Shown piece by piece: positions 17,786 through 26,927 of a stretch of DNA of 64,000 nucleotides. Position numbers and translations under genes: made by a program. The first letter of the stretch is position 1, and every line of letters starts with the position of its first letter. The DNA is from Bacilli bacterium (GTDB lineage Bacteria > Bacillota_I > Bacilli_A > RF39 > UBA660). The notes under the pieces were generated by a model that worked only from the letters and a program-made list of their open reading frames with translations, was not told the DNA's origin and made no database searches. Location of the stretch: contig CAAGEE010000018.1 in assembly GCA_900768815.1 (NCBI GenBank), positions 1 to 64,000 of the forward strand. Reading direction: 5' to 3'.

Positions 17786-18055
17786 ATGGGTAATAAGTTT
17801 TTTAATAATATTAATAATCAGGATGATATGGGGAATACAAATAATTCTTTTGGTAATAATGATAATTTTAAGGATTTAGAAACAAATAAAAAAAATTCAG
17901 AAGAATTTGATAGAGTTATGGATAATGCTTCTAAGAAATATGATTCTTATTTAGATAGGAATAATATATTTGTTAGATTAGTACTTTTTTGTTTATTTGC
18001 TTTTATAGTTCTTGGCTGTTTATATTATGCAATTTTGTGGTTTACAAATAATTAA
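17786..18055 (+). CDS. small Asn-rich protein with C-terminal membrane anchor
   Basis: 89 residues: an Asn/Asp-rich N-terminal half, a short charged helix, and a C-terminal membrane helix (about 64-86, VRLVLFCLFAFIVLGCLYYA). It would be tail-anchored with the polar part inside. No family is recognised. GGAG precedes the ATG with a good gap. Confidence 0.55.
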   Translation: MGNKFFNNINNQDDMGNTNNSFGNNDNFKDLETNKKNSEEFDRVMDNASKKYDSYLDRNNIFVRLVLFCLFAFIVLGCLYYAILWFTNN

Positions 18056-18072
18056 TATAGACACAATGTAGG

Positions 18073-19257
18073 TTGGTGAAGCGTGTGTTAGAGCGTATCT
18101 TTAAAAGAAGAGATGTTTTAGAGTTTGTAGAAGAAGTTATTTCTAGTAATAGTTATGATAATAAAAAGAATTCATTTTATGATACTTATGAAACAGTTTA
18201 TGGTAGTACTAGTAGTTTATTTATATTTTTTGATGCTTTATATAAGTATCAAGTAATAATAGAAGATGATTTTTATTTAAATGATTATATTATGCAAGTT
18301 AGGAAACTATTAAGAAAATTAGATAGTGTATCTGATATTAATGATGGAATAAATAAGATTATTGGAAAGACTTGTGCTTTAAAACTGGGACTTATAAATA
18401 GGGAAGATAGTTTAGCTAAAGAGTATATTATTAAATATGTTTATGATAAGTATATAGTTAATGGATATGTATTTCATGGATTTCCTAGTATTTATAGGGA
18501 ACAAATTATAAAGAATGGAATGATACCTGAACAATATCATAATACTTATGATAAGTTTATAGAGGTTGATAAAATACTTTCTAGGGGAAGAGATAGTGTA
18601 ATTAATAAGAATTTTAATGACGCTAGTGTTTCTTTTACTGATAGTTTTGTGATGGGATGTTTTTATGCTTATGCTGCTCCTATGTATTTTTATAGATTAT
18701 TAGGAGATAGTAAAATTGATTATAAGAATTATTCTGAACTAGCTTATTTTAAGAATGATTATTTTGGATGTTTTAATAATCTTAATGCACTTATGAAGAG
18801 TTTAAAGATAGGTGAAGGGTATAAGAAGAATATTATTAGAACTTGTTATGAAGAATGGAGAACTTTAAAGACTGATGTTAATGTTGTTAGTATCATGGCA
18901 GTTAAGAGAAGTGTTTTTGGGATTAACTCTTTAGATGAGTATGAAGATATAATTAATAATAGTTCTTCATGTGACTTGGGTAGGTCTTTAGGAAGAATAT
19001 TTAATACTATTAATAATGATATTAAGATTAGAAGTAAGATTAATGCTAGTGATATTAGAGTTATTAATATTAGTAATTATAAGACTATTATGAATAATAA
19101 GAAAAAACAACTAGAAGAAATTAAAAATAGACAAAGTAATTATAATAGTGATAAGATAGTTAATGCCTATGGTAGTGCATCTATTTTGATGTTATTAGGA
19201 TCTGTTCTTATTACTTTAGGTGTAATTATTACGATTATAATGATTAATAGAGGATGA
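18073..19257 (+). CDS. unknown protein with C-terminal membrane anchor; possible ART-like fold
   Basis: 394 residues, mostly helical, ending in one membrane helix at about 370-390. No family was recognised with confidence. Residues 133-150 (VFHGF...IIKNGM) and about 188-208 (VSFTD...CFYAYA) resemble the spacing of the His and Tyr strands of ADP-ribosyltransferase folds, but no convincing third catalytic residue was found. Starts TTG 18073, GTG 18076 and GTG 18085 are in frame; GGTTGGTG gives weak support to the later ones. It runs into fmt, overlapping an upstream ATG of that frame. Confidence 0.55.
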   Translation: MVKRVLERIFKRRDVLEFVEEVISSNSYDNKKNSFYDTYETVYGSTSSLFIFFDALYKYQVIIEDDFYLNDYIMQVRKLLRKLDSVSDINDGINKIIGKTCALKLGLINREDSLAKEYIIKYVYDKYIVNGYVFHGFPSIYREQIIKNGMIPEQYHNTYDKFIEVDKILSRGRDSVINKNFNDASVSFTDSFVMGCFYAYAAPMYFYRLLGDSKIDYKNYSELAYFKNDYFGCFNNLNALMKSLKIGEGYKKNIIRTCYEEWRTLKTDVNVVSIMAVKRSVFGINSLDEYEDIINNSSSCDLGRSLGRIFNTINNDIKIRSKINASDIRVINISNYKTIMNNKKKQLEEIKNRQSNYNSDKIVNAYGSASILMLLGSVLITLGVIITIIMINRG

Positions 19258-19262
19258 TATTA

Positions 19263-20201
19263 ATGAATAAAACTAGAGTTGTATTTATGGGAACACCTGA
19301 TTTTGCTGTTCCGGTACTTGAAGGGTTAATAGAAAATTATGAAGTAGTAGGAGTTGTTAGTCAACCAGATAAAAGAGTTGGAAGAAAACAAGTATTAGTT
19401 AATACTCCTATAAAAGAAGTTGCCCTTAAACATAATATTTTAGTATTACAACCTGAAAAGATTAGAGAAGATTATGAAGATATATTAAAACTTAATCCAG
19501 ATATTATAGTAACTTGTGCTTATGGACAGATTATACCTAGTGCAATACTAGATTATCCTAAACTTGGTTGTATAAATGTACATGCATCATTACTTCCTAA
19601 ATTAAGAGGAGGAGCTCCAATACATAAAGCTATTATAGATGGATATAGTAAGACTGGTATTACTATTATGTATATGGATAAAAAGATGGATAATGGAGAT
19701 ATTATTTCTACTAGTGAGACTGAGATATTAGATAGTGATAATTTAGAGAGTTTACATGATAGACTTAGTATTATGGGAAGAGATTTATTACTTGAAACTA
19801 TGCCTAGTATTATAAATGGGACAAATAAGAGAATTAAGCAAAATGAAGATGAAGTTACTTATGCTTATAATATAAAAAGAGAAGAAGAACATATAGATTT
19901 AAGTAAAACTAGAAGAGAAGTATTTAATCAAATAAGGGGATTATCTCCAGTACCAGGGGCTAATTTATTAGTAGATGGAGAAGAGTTTAAAATATATGGA
20001 TCAGAAATTAGTGAGAGAAAGTTTACTAATAAAGAAATTGGAGAAGTAACAGGGCTTTATAAAGAAGGTATAGGTGTTATGACTTCAGATGGAGAAATAA
20101 TACTTACAGATATAAAACCATTTGGTAAGAAGAGAATGAGTGCTAGTAGTTATATAAATGGTTTACATGATAAGAGTTTAGTTGGTAAGGTGTTAGGTTA
20201 G
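19263..20201 (+). CDS. fmt: methionyl-tRNA formyltransferase
   Basis: 312 residues. It opens with RVVFMGTPDFAVPVLEGL, carries the formyl-transfer signature (CINVHASLLPKLRGGAPIHKAIIDG with catalytic Asn/His, then the Asp of MDKKMDNGDI), and has a C-terminal OB-like domain. It formylates initiator Met-tRNA with 10-formyl-THF. The ATG at 19263 sits correctly behind AGAGGATGAT; the ATG at 19254 lies inside that ribosome site. Confidence 0.97.
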   Translation: MNKTRVVFMGTPDFAVPVLEGLIENYEVVGVVSQPDKRVGRKQVLVNTPIKEVALKHNILVLQPEKIREDYEDILKLNPDIIVTCAYGQIIPSAILDYPKLGCINVHASLLPKLRGGAPIHKAIIDGYSKTGITIMYMDKKMDNGDIISTSETEILDSDNLESLHDRLSIMGRDLLLETMPSIINGTNKRIKQNEDEVTYAYNIKREEEHIDLSKTRREVFNQIRGLSPVPGANLLVDGEEFKIYGSEISERKFTNKEIGEVTGLYKEGIGVMTSDGEIILTDIKPFGKKRMSASSYINGLHDKSLVGKVLG

Positions 20202-20927
20202 ATGAAAAAGATAAAAGAAGGTATAAAAAAGTTTATTAGTACAATTAAAGAACTAAGAAAGACTGAGAAGGGTAAAGCAATACTTTTCTTTGGTTTTTAC
20301 TTCTTTTTCTTTTTATTTATAGCAATAGTAGCAAGAATTAATCCTAGATATAGTAATCCTGTAGATGTAAATAATAATAAATTTAATAATAATTTATCTT
20401 TTAGTTTGATAGAACAAGCTAATTATAATTTTAATTATAGTGTTAATGTAGATGGAGTTATTTATAATTATATAGGTAATAAGAATAATTCTGATGAGTT
20501 GTTTACAGTAAATAGTGTAAACTATTATAAAAATGGAGATAATTATTATACTAATGCTAGTGGGATTTGGTTAAAGACTGAAAATCCTTATGTCTTTGAA
20601 TATTTTTTAAAGCTAGATAGAATTAATAATATATTTGAAGATGCTACATTTATATCAAAGACTGAGTATGAGACTGGAGAAGTTATTTATTCATATAAAA
20701 TACTTAGTGCTAGTATAGTTAATAAGTTAGAGGGTATTAATATAGATGTAGAAGAGATACCTAATGAGATAATATTTAGTACTAATAGTAGTGGAGATGT
20801 TAATAAAATACAAATAGTATTAAATAGTTATGGTAAATATAAGAAATTATGTAATAATACTTTTACTATTACATTAAATTATAGTGACTTTGGTAAAGTT
20901 AATGAGATTGTTAATCCAATAGATTAG
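20202..20927 (+). CDS. membrane-anchored extracellular protein of unknown function
   Basis: 241 residues. A Lys-rich N terminus (KKIKEGIKKFISTIKELRKTEKGK) is followed by one strongly hydrophobic helix at about 27-46 and a beta-rich outer part of about 190 residues full of Asn and Tyr. No known domain is evident. It starts at the base after the fmt stop codon and ends at a terminator, so it is co-transcribed with fmt. Confidence 0.6.
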   Translation: MKKIKEGIKKFISTIKELRKTEKGKAILFFGFYFFFFLFIAIVARINPRYSNPVDVNNNKFNNNLSFSLIEQANYNFNYSVNVDGVIYNYIGNKNNSDELFTVNSVNYYKNGDNYYTNASGIWLKTENPYVFEYFLKLDRINNIFEDATFISKTEYETGEVIYSYKILSASIVNKLEGINIDVEEIPNEIIFSTNSSGDVNKIQIVLNSYGKYKKLCNNTFTITLNYSDFGKVNEIVNPID

Positions 20928-20937
20928 CAACTTTTTT
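20908..20937 (+). terminator. fmt-operon terminator
   Basis: TTGTTAATC and GATTAGCAA pair over 9 bp (one G-U) around CAATA, followed by C and T6. The stop codon lies in the 3' arm. Confidence 0.8.
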
Positions 20938-20945
20938 ATATAGTG

Positions 20946-20954
20946 TGATATAAT
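20946..20954 (+). promoter_or_regulatory. extended -10 promoter of rlmN operon
   Basis: TG-A-TATAAT; the -35 region is poor. Confidence 0.65.
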
Positions 20955-20981
20955 AATTGGTAGATTGATGGGTGATTTAGA

Positions 20982-22004
20982 ATGAATAATATATATGGAT
21001 TAACACTTGGTAATTTAGAGGACTACTTTATAGAAATAGGTTCTAAGAAGTTTCATGCTGATCAGTTGTTTTCTTGGTTATATGAGAAGAGAATTAAAAG
21101 TTATGAGAAAGTTACTAATATAAAAAAAGAATTACTAGAGAGAGTTTCTAGTGATTATAGTATAGATAGATTAAAGATAATTAGTATTGAAAAGGATAAG
21201 GATGTTTGTAAATACTTATTTGAACTTTTTGATGGAGAACATATAGAAGCTGTTTTAATGAGACATGATTATGGTAATAGTGTATGTGTTTCATCAGAAG
21301 TTGGTTGCAATATGGGATGTAAGTTTTGTGAGTCTGGTAGAAGAAAAAAGGTTCGTAATCTAGAAGCATATGAAATGGTATTACAAATACTTATGATAGA
21401 AGAAGAGCTTGGAGAGAGAATTAGTCATGTTGTTGTGATGGGGATTGGAGAACCATTTGATAACTATGATAACTTGGTTAAATTCCTAAAGATAATTAAT
21501 CATCCTAAAGGAATAGCAATTGGAGCTAGACATATAACTGTATCTACTTGTGGAATAGTACCAAAGATAGAAGAGTTTAGTAAATTGGATTTACAGTTTA
21601 ATTTAGCAATTAGTTTACATGCTCCTAATAATGAGATTAGAGATAAGATAATGCCAATTAATAAAGCTTATCCTTTAGATGTATTGATACCAGCTTTAAA
21701 GAAGTATTATAATAAGACTAATAGAAGAATTACATTTGAATATGTATTGTTAGAAGGAATTAACGATAGTGTAGAGTGTGCAATAGAGTTAAGTAACTTA
21801 GTTAAAGGTATGAACTGTTATATTAATCTAATTCCTTATAATGAGACTAATAATTTAGATTTTAAGAGAAGTAGTACTATTCAAATTATGAAATTCTATG
21901 ATATACTTAAGAAAAATAATATAAGTGTAACAATACGAAAAGAATTTGGTGGTAATATTAGTGCTGCTTGTGGACAACTTAGAAGTAAGAAGGAGGAAGT
22001 ATGA
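20982..22004 (+). CDS. rlmN: 23S rRNA/tRNA adenine C2 methyltransferase RlmN
   Basis: 340 residues of the RlmN/Cfr radical-SAM family. The cluster motif is CNMGCKFC (about residues 109-116). Other marks are VVMGIGEPFDNYDN, HITVSTCGIVPKI and a late Cys in NISAACGQLR that forms the methyl-carrying intermediate. It methylates A2503 of 23S rRNA and A37 of some tRNAs. Its last four bases overlap prpC. The order rlmN-prpC-prkC-rsgA-rpe is typical of Bacilli. Confidence 0.95.
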   Translation: MNNIYGLTLGNLEDYFIEIGSKKFHADQLFSWLYEKRIKSYEKVTNIKKELLERVSSDYSIDRLKIISIEKDKDVCKYLFELFDGEHIEAVLMRHDYGNSVCVSSEVGCNMGCKFCESGRRKKVRNLEAYEMVLQILMIEEELGERISHVVVMGIGEPFDNYDNLVKFLKIINHPKGIAIGARHITVSTCGIVPKIEEFSKLDLQFNLAISLHAPNNEIRDKIMPINKAYPLDVLIPALKKYYNKTNRRITFEYVLLEGINDSVECAIELSNLVKGMNCYINLIPYNETNNLDFKRSSTIQIMKFYDILKKNNISVTIRKEFGGNISAACGQLRSKKEEV

Positions 22005-22750
22005 GATCATTTTATTTAACTGATGCTGGTAAAGTTAGAGATCATAATGAAGATAGTGTAATTATAGTTAAAAATAGTGATAATGAATACTTGATGGCTA
22101 TTGCGGATGGAATGGGAGGACACTCTGCAGGAGAAGTTGCTAGTTCTATAGCGATAGGTTATTTAGGAAAACATTTTAAAGAAACATTTTTCCATTTAAA
22201 TAAAATTAGTGCAATAAACTGGATAAGAGATTCAGTAGATACAATTAATACTTTAATCTTTCAACATGAAAAGACTCATCCAGAGAGTAAGGGTATGGGT
22301 ACTACTTTAGTACTTGCTGTATATACAGAAGATTACTTATTGTTTGGTAATGTAGGTGATTCTTCTGGATTTGTACTAAAAGATAATGAGTTGAGAAAAG
22401 TTACATATGATCATACATTAGTTAATTTATTAGTTAGTGCAGGGGAACTTACTAAAGAGGAAGCTAGTATTCATCCAAAGAAAAATGTATTAATGAAAGC
22501 ATTAGGGGCAGCACTTAATGTGGATGTTGATATATTTGAATGTGATATGGATATGAATATTAGAGAGGTTTTATTATGTAGTGATGGACTTACTAATATG
22601 TTAGATAGAGAACAAATAGAAAAAGTGCTACTAGGTGAAGGTAGTGTAGAGGAAAAGGTAGAGAGATTGATTAGAAAAGCGAATAATCGTGGGGGAACAG
22701 ATAATATTTCGGTTGCTTATTTGACTTTAGAAAAAGAAGGTGACAAATAG
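22001..22750 (+). CDS. prpC: PP2C-type serine/threonine phosphatase PrpC/Stp
   Basis: 249 residues with the PPM metal-site motifs: TDAGKVRDHNEDS near the N terminus, ADGMGGHSAGEVAS, GMGTTLVLAV, GNVGDSSGF and a late GGTDNISVAYL. It reverses phosphorylation by the kinase encoded next, and the genes overlap by a base. AGGAGGAAGT precedes the ATG. Confidence 0.96.
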   Translation: MRSFYLTDAGKVRDHNEDSVIIVKNSDNEYLMAIADGMGGHSAGEVASSIAIGYLGKHFKETFFHLNKISAINWIRDSVDTINTLIFQHEKTHPESKGMGTTLVLAVYTEDYLLFGNVGDSSGFVLKDNELRKVTYDHTLVNLLVSAGELTKEEASIHPKKNVLMKALGAALNVDVDIFECDMDMNIREVLLCSDGLTNMLDREQIEKVLLGEGSVEEKVERLIRKANNRGGTDNISVAYLTLEKEGDK

Positions 22751-24549
22751 TGATTACGAAAGGGCAAAAGATAAATGATCGTTATGAAATAATAAGATCA
22801 ATTGGTGAAGGTGGAATGGCCAATGTTTATTTAGGCTATGATACGATACTAGATAGAAATGTTGCGATTAAAGTTTTAAGGGGAGATTTATCTAACGATG
22901 AGAAGTTTGTTAGAAGGTTTCAAAGAGAAGCTTTGTCTGCCTCTTCTTTAGCACATCCTAATATAGTAGAGATGTATGATGTTGGAGAAGATAATGGACT
23001 TTATTATATAGTAATGGAATATATTGAGGGTAAGACTTTAAAACAATTGTTGAAGAAGAGGGGAACATTAACTTTGTCTGAAGCAATTGATATTATGTTA
23101 CAACTTACTGATGGTATGGCTCATGCTCATGACTCATACATTATTCATAGAGATTTAAAACCTCAAAATATTATGATTAAAGATGATGGACAAATTAAGA
23201 TTACAGATTTTGGGATAGCAATGGCACTTAATTCAACACAGCTTACACAAACTAATTCAGTTATGGGTAGTGTTCACTATTTACCGCCAGAACAGGCATC
23301 TGGAAAGGGTTGTACAATAAAGAGTGATATTTACTCAATGGGTATTATCTTTTACGAACTGTTAAGTGGTAGTTTACCTTTTAGGGGTGATAATGCCGTA
23401 GAGATAGCTCTTAAACATATGAGGGATCCATTACCAAGCTTAAGAGAAGAGAACCCAGCAATACCACAGAGTATTGAAAATATAATACGTAAGGCAACGG
23501 CTAAGAATCCAAAGAATAGATATGATGATGCAAGAAGTATGCATGAAGATTTACTTACAGCTTTGGATGATGATAGAATGGATGAACCGGTTTATCAATA
23601 TAAATATCCAGAACATGAAACTGAGAATACTAAGAGAATAAAAAAACAAGAGGTTTCAAAAAAAGATGAAGAGGATAATAATGATGATATAGAAGAAAAT
23701 ACAGAAAAAGTTGCTACTAAAGTAGAAGATAGTGAAGACTTTGTAGAAAAGAAAAGTAATATAATCATTATTATATTATCAGTGGTGTTTGGTTTACTTT
23801 TGCTCGTTTTAGTAGTTATTTTCTTTATTGTACCTGCTTTTTCTCATGAGAAACCAGTTACTGTTCCTACTTGTGAAGGAGAAAAGATTAGTGTTTGTGA
23901 GAAGAAGATGCAAGCATTAGGACTTGAAGTAAATACAAAGATTAAGACAGAAGCTTCTTCAACAATAGATAAAAATAGAGTTACTAGAACAGATCCTGAA
24001 GAAGGTAGAAGTGTTAAACCAGGTACTCTTGTTACGATATTTAAGTCTTTAGGTGAAGAAGTATATGAAATAGAAGATTATACTGGAAAGAATTATATTG
24101 AAGTACAAACAATACTAGAAACTAAATATGGATTAAAAGTTACAGTAGAGAAGAAAGAACCTACTGATAATGATAAAGAATATGATGAACAAGAAATTAT
24201 AGGCCAGTCTCTAGCAGCTGGATCAGAAGTTAAAAAGGGAGATTCAATAACATTATATATTCCAGATATAATTGATAAATTTCCAGATATGAATGCTGAA
24301 GGATGGTCAGTTGATGATGTAGAAGCATTCTGTACAAAGTATGATTTAATACTAGAAAAGAAATATGAGGAGACAACTGCTTATGCTCCAGATAAGGTAA
24401 TTCAACAATCTAGGGCGGCTGGTAGTCCAATATATAAACAAACAAAAATAACTGTTACTTTTGCAAAGGAACCAGTAGGAGATACTGATAAGAGTAATAG
24501 TAAATCTGATACAAAAACAGATAACAAAACAGATAGTAAAACAAATTAA
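22750..24549 (+). CDS. prkC: membrane Ser/Thr kinase PrkC/Stk with PASTA repeats
   Basis: 599 residues. The Hanks-type kinase domain covers about 12-275 (GEGGMANVYLG, VAIK, HRDLKPQN, DFG, PPEQASG). An acidic juxtamembrane segment precedes one membrane helix near 338-361. Three extracellular PASTA domains follow, with a Ser/Thr/Asp/Lys-rich tail. PASTA domains bind muropeptides or lipid II; in Bacillus this kinase also senses germination signals. It starts with GTG, coupled to prpC, after AAGGTGACAAATA. Confidence 0.96.
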   Translation: MITKGQKINDRYEIIRSIGEGGMANVYLGYDTILDRNVAIKVLRGDLSNDEKFVRRFQREALSASSLAHPNIVEMYDVGEDNGLYYIVMEYIEGKTLKQLLKKRGTLTLSEAIDIMLQLTDGMAHAHDSYIIHRDLKPQNIMIKDDGQIKITDFGIAMALNSTQLTQTNSVMGSVHYLPPEQASGKGCTIKSDIYSMGIIFYELLSGSLPFRGDNAVEIALKHMRDPLPSLREENPAIPQSIENIIRKATAKNPKNRYDDARSMHEDLLTALDDDRMDEPVYQYKYPEHETENTKRIKKQEVSKKDEEDNNDDIEENTEKVATKVEDSEDFVEKKSNIIIIILSVVFGLLLLVLVVIFFIVPAFSHEKPVTVPTCEGEKISVCEKKMQALGLEVNTKIKTEASSTIDKNRVTRTDPEEGRSVKPGTLVTIFKSLGEEVYEIEDYTGKNYIEVQTILETKYGLKVTVEKKEPTDNDKEYDEQEIIGQSLAAGSEVKKGDSITLYIPDIIDKFPDMNAEGWSVDDVEAFCTKYDLILEKKYEETTAYAPDKVIQQSRAAGSPIYKQTKITVTFAKEPVGDTDKSNSKSDTKTDNKTDSKTN

Positions 24550-24560
24550 TAGGGGGATAT

Positions 24561-25391
24561 ATGCAAGGACAAATAATAAAAATAGTTAGTGATTTACATT
24601 ATGTTAGTTGTGAAGATAAAGTTTATCCTTGTAAATGTAGAGGAATATTTAGAAAAGAACATATTACACCAGTAGTTGGTGATTATGTTCTTTTCAGTAG
24701 TGATAAAAACTTAATAGAGAAGATATTACCTAGAAAGAATGAGTTTGAAAGACCAAAAGTAAGTAATATTGATCAAGCCTTTATAATTACAAGTTTAGTA
24801 AATCCAGACTTTTCATTAAACTTATTAGATAAATTATTAGTACTTATGGAATTACATAATGTAGAAGCAATTATTTGTATAACTAAAGAAGATTTGGTAA
24901 ATGAAGAGAATTTAAAAGAAATATATGAAGTGTTAGAATATTATAAAAAAATTGGCTATAAAGTTGTATCTAATAGGGATCTTTTTAAGATAAAAGAATT
25001 AATCAAAGATAAGACTAGTGTATTTACAGGGCAGACTGGAGCAGGTAAAAGTACTTTGTTAAATAAAATTAATCCTAATTGGAATTTAGAAACAGGCGAA
25101 GTATCTGTTGCTTTAGGTAGAGGTAGACATACGACTAGGGTAGTAGAGTTATTTGAAATATATGGTGGTAAAGTTATGGATACGCCAGGTTTTTCGGCTT
25201 TAGACTTTAATAAATATAGTAGAGAAGAAATTAGAGATGCTTTTAAAGAATTTAGAGATTTTCCTTGTCCATTTAAAGATTGCATGCATACAAAAGAAAA
25301 AGAATGTGTGGTAAAGACTAATGTTTTAGCGAATAATATATTAGATACTAGATATGCTAACTATTTAAATTTTATTGGGGAGGATAAGTAG
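24561..25391 (+). CDS. rsgA: ribosome small-subunit-dependent GTPase RsgA
   Basis: 276 residues: an N-terminal OB fold, then a circularly permuted GTPase (ICITKED before GQTGAGKSTLLNKINP, then DTPGFSALD), then the zinc site CPFKDCMHTKEKEC. It helps mature the 30S subunit. AGGGGGATAT precedes the ATG. It ends directly against rpe. Confidence 0.96.
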   Translation: MQGQIIKIVSDLHYVSCEDKVYPCKCRGIFRKEHITPVVGDYVLFSSDKNLIEKILPRKNEFERPKVSNIDQAFIITSLVNPDFSLNLLDKLLVLMELHNVEAIICITKEDLVNEENLKEIYEVLEYYKKIGYKVVSNRDLFKIKELIKDKTSVFTGQTGAGKSTLLNKINPNWNLETGEVSVALGRGRHTTRVVELFEIYGGKVMDTPGFSALDFNKYSREEIRDAFKEFRDFPCPFKDCMHTKEKECVVKTNVLANNILDTRYANYLNFIGEDK

Positions 25392-26018
25392 ATGAAAGTA
25401 AGTGCTTCATTCTTAAGTTGTAAAGATTTAGTAAAAGATTTGGTAAAATTAAATGAAACAGATGTAGACTATATACATGTAGATATAATGGATGGGAAGT
25501 TTGTTAAGAATAAGACTATGCCATTTAGTGAGATAAAGAATATTTATAAATATACTTCTAAGAGATTAGATGTTCATTTAATGGTAGAAAATCCAAGTAA
25601 GTATATTCCTTTATATGCAGAGCTTAATACAGAATATATAACTTTTCATGTCGAAGTAGATCAAGATATAGAAGAGAGTTTAAAGTTAATACATAGTTAT
25701 TCTATTAAGGCAGGTTTAGCGATAAAACCTAATACAAAAGTAAGTGAGCTAGTTCCGTATTTACCATATATAGATTTAGTTTTAATTATGAGTGTTGAAC
25801 CTGGTAAAGGTGGACAAGCATTTATACCAGAGTCAAGTAAGAAAATAGAAGAAGTAAGGGCATTACTTGATGCATATAATTCAAAGGCTGTTATTAATAT
25901 AGATGGTGGAGTTAATGATAAGACTCGTGAATTATGTAATGGTGTTGATATAGTTACATCTGGTAGTTATATTGTATGTAGTGATGATTTTCAAGAAAAA
26001 GTTACTAGTTTAAGATAG
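25392..26018 (+). CDS. rpe: ribulose-phosphate 3-epimerase
   Basis: 208 residues, TIM barrel. VDYIHVDIMDGKFVKN, LDVHLMVENP, VLIMSVEPGKGGQAFIP and AVINIDGGVN hold the metal and phosphate ligands. It interconverts ribulose-5-P and xylulose-5-P in the pentose phosphate pathway. It starts at the base after rsgA ends, as in many Bacilli. Confidence 0.96.
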   Translation: MKVSASFLSCKDLVKDLVKLNETDVDYIHVDIMDGKFVKNKTMPFSEIKNIYKYTSKRLDVHLMVENPSKYIPLYAELNTEYITFHVEVDQDIEESLKLIHSYSIKAGLAIKPNTKVSELVPYLPYIDLVLIMSVEPGKGGQAFIPESSKKIEEVRALLDAYNSKAVINIDGGVNDKTRELCNGVDIVTSGSYIVCSDDFQEKVTSLR

Positions 26019-26025
26019 TCTTATA

Positions 26026-26034
26026 TGATATAAT
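26026..26034 (+). promoter_or_regulatory. extended -10 promoter
   Basis: TG-A-TATAAT, 25 bases before the next ATG. Confidence 0.6.
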
Positions 26035-26058
26035 TATAGAAGAATAGGAGGGAAGTAT

Positions 26059-26856
26059 ATGGATAATAATTTAAATCCTAATAATAATTTAGAACAGAAT
26101 AATAATACGTCTAATGTTACTCCTAATGTAGATGGTTCTAACAATAATGAAAATGTAAGTAGTACTGAGACAATAAATGATAAAATTCTTTTTGGTAATA
26201 AAGAAGAAAAAAATACCCCTGTTATTATGTCTAAGAAGATGTCTGAAGAATTAGAGGCTAAGAAAAGACAAGAAAAGGCTAATATGGAACAATATGTACC
26301 TGTTCCAGTTAGTAAAGCAAAGTATGTTGCGATGATTGTATTTTTTATATTTATGTTTGCTTTAGTATATTTTTTACCTGATATTAGTTCTTTTGTGTCT
26401 TTAAAAAAAGCTGAAAAAAAACAACAGAATACACCTACTATTACAACTGGATTATTAACTTGTAAGTTAAGTAGAACAACCGATATATTTAATATTGAAT
26501 ATACTGGACAGTTTAGTTTTGAAGATAGTAAATTAAATAAGTTAACTTATATTACTAGTACTAAAGGTGATTCTGTTATTGATGCTGAATCTTTAGATTT
26601 CATTATTACTAAGTGTAATAAGTTACAAGATCAAGTTTCTGGACTAGGTGGAGTTCATGTTACTTGTGATCAATCTGGTGGTACTATTACAGAGAAACAA
26701 GTATTAGATTATAATACTTTGGATGCTGAAATTGTTACTGCTGCTTATGTAGAAGCTGGAGGTATCTATCCAGAATTTAAAAAATCTCAAGATATTGATC
26801 AAATAGAGAGAAACATGCATGCATCTGGTTATACTTGTGAGAGAACAGCTGAGTAA
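26059..26856 (+). CDS. membrane protein with Asn-rich N terminus, unknown
   Basis: 265 residues. The first 50 residues are mainly Asn. A charged segment and a membrane helix at about 94-114 (YVAMIVFFIFMFALVYFLPDIS) follow. The outer part of about 150 residues contains four cysteines (TCKLSR, TKCNK, VTCDQ, YTCERT), so disulfides are possible. No known family. AGGAGGG precedes the ATG. Confidence 0.6.
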   Translation: MDNNLNPNNNLEQNNNTSNVTPNVDGSNNNENVSSTETINDKILFGNKEEKNTPVIMSKKMSEELEAKKRQEKANMEQYVPVPVSKAKYVAMIVFFIFMFALVYFLPDISSFVSLKKAEKKQQNTPTITTGLLTCKLSRTTDIFNIEYTGQFSFEDSKLNKLTYITSTKGDSVIDAESLDFIITKCNKLQDQVSGLGGVHVTCDQSGGTITEKQVLDYNTLDAEIVTAAYVEAGGIYPEFKKSQDIDQIERNMHASGYTCERTAE

Positions 26857-26876
26857 TTGCCAAATTATGTAAAGTA

Positions 26877-26927
26877 TTGTAAACTTCCTGTAAATATGGT
26901 ATTGTAATTCCTACAGGGAGTTTTTTT
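26877..26927 (+). promoter_or_regulatory. hairpin with embedded promoter and Shine-Dalgarno site
   Basis: AAACTTCCTGTA (26881-26892) pairs with TACAGGGAGTTT (26912-26923) over 12 bp with one G-U, then a T run, so it can terminate upstream transcripts. The pair TTGTAA (26877) and extended TGGTATTGT (17-base spacer) lies across its 5' arm and loop. The 3' arm holds AGGGAG, the ribosome site of the next gene. Confidence 0.6.
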
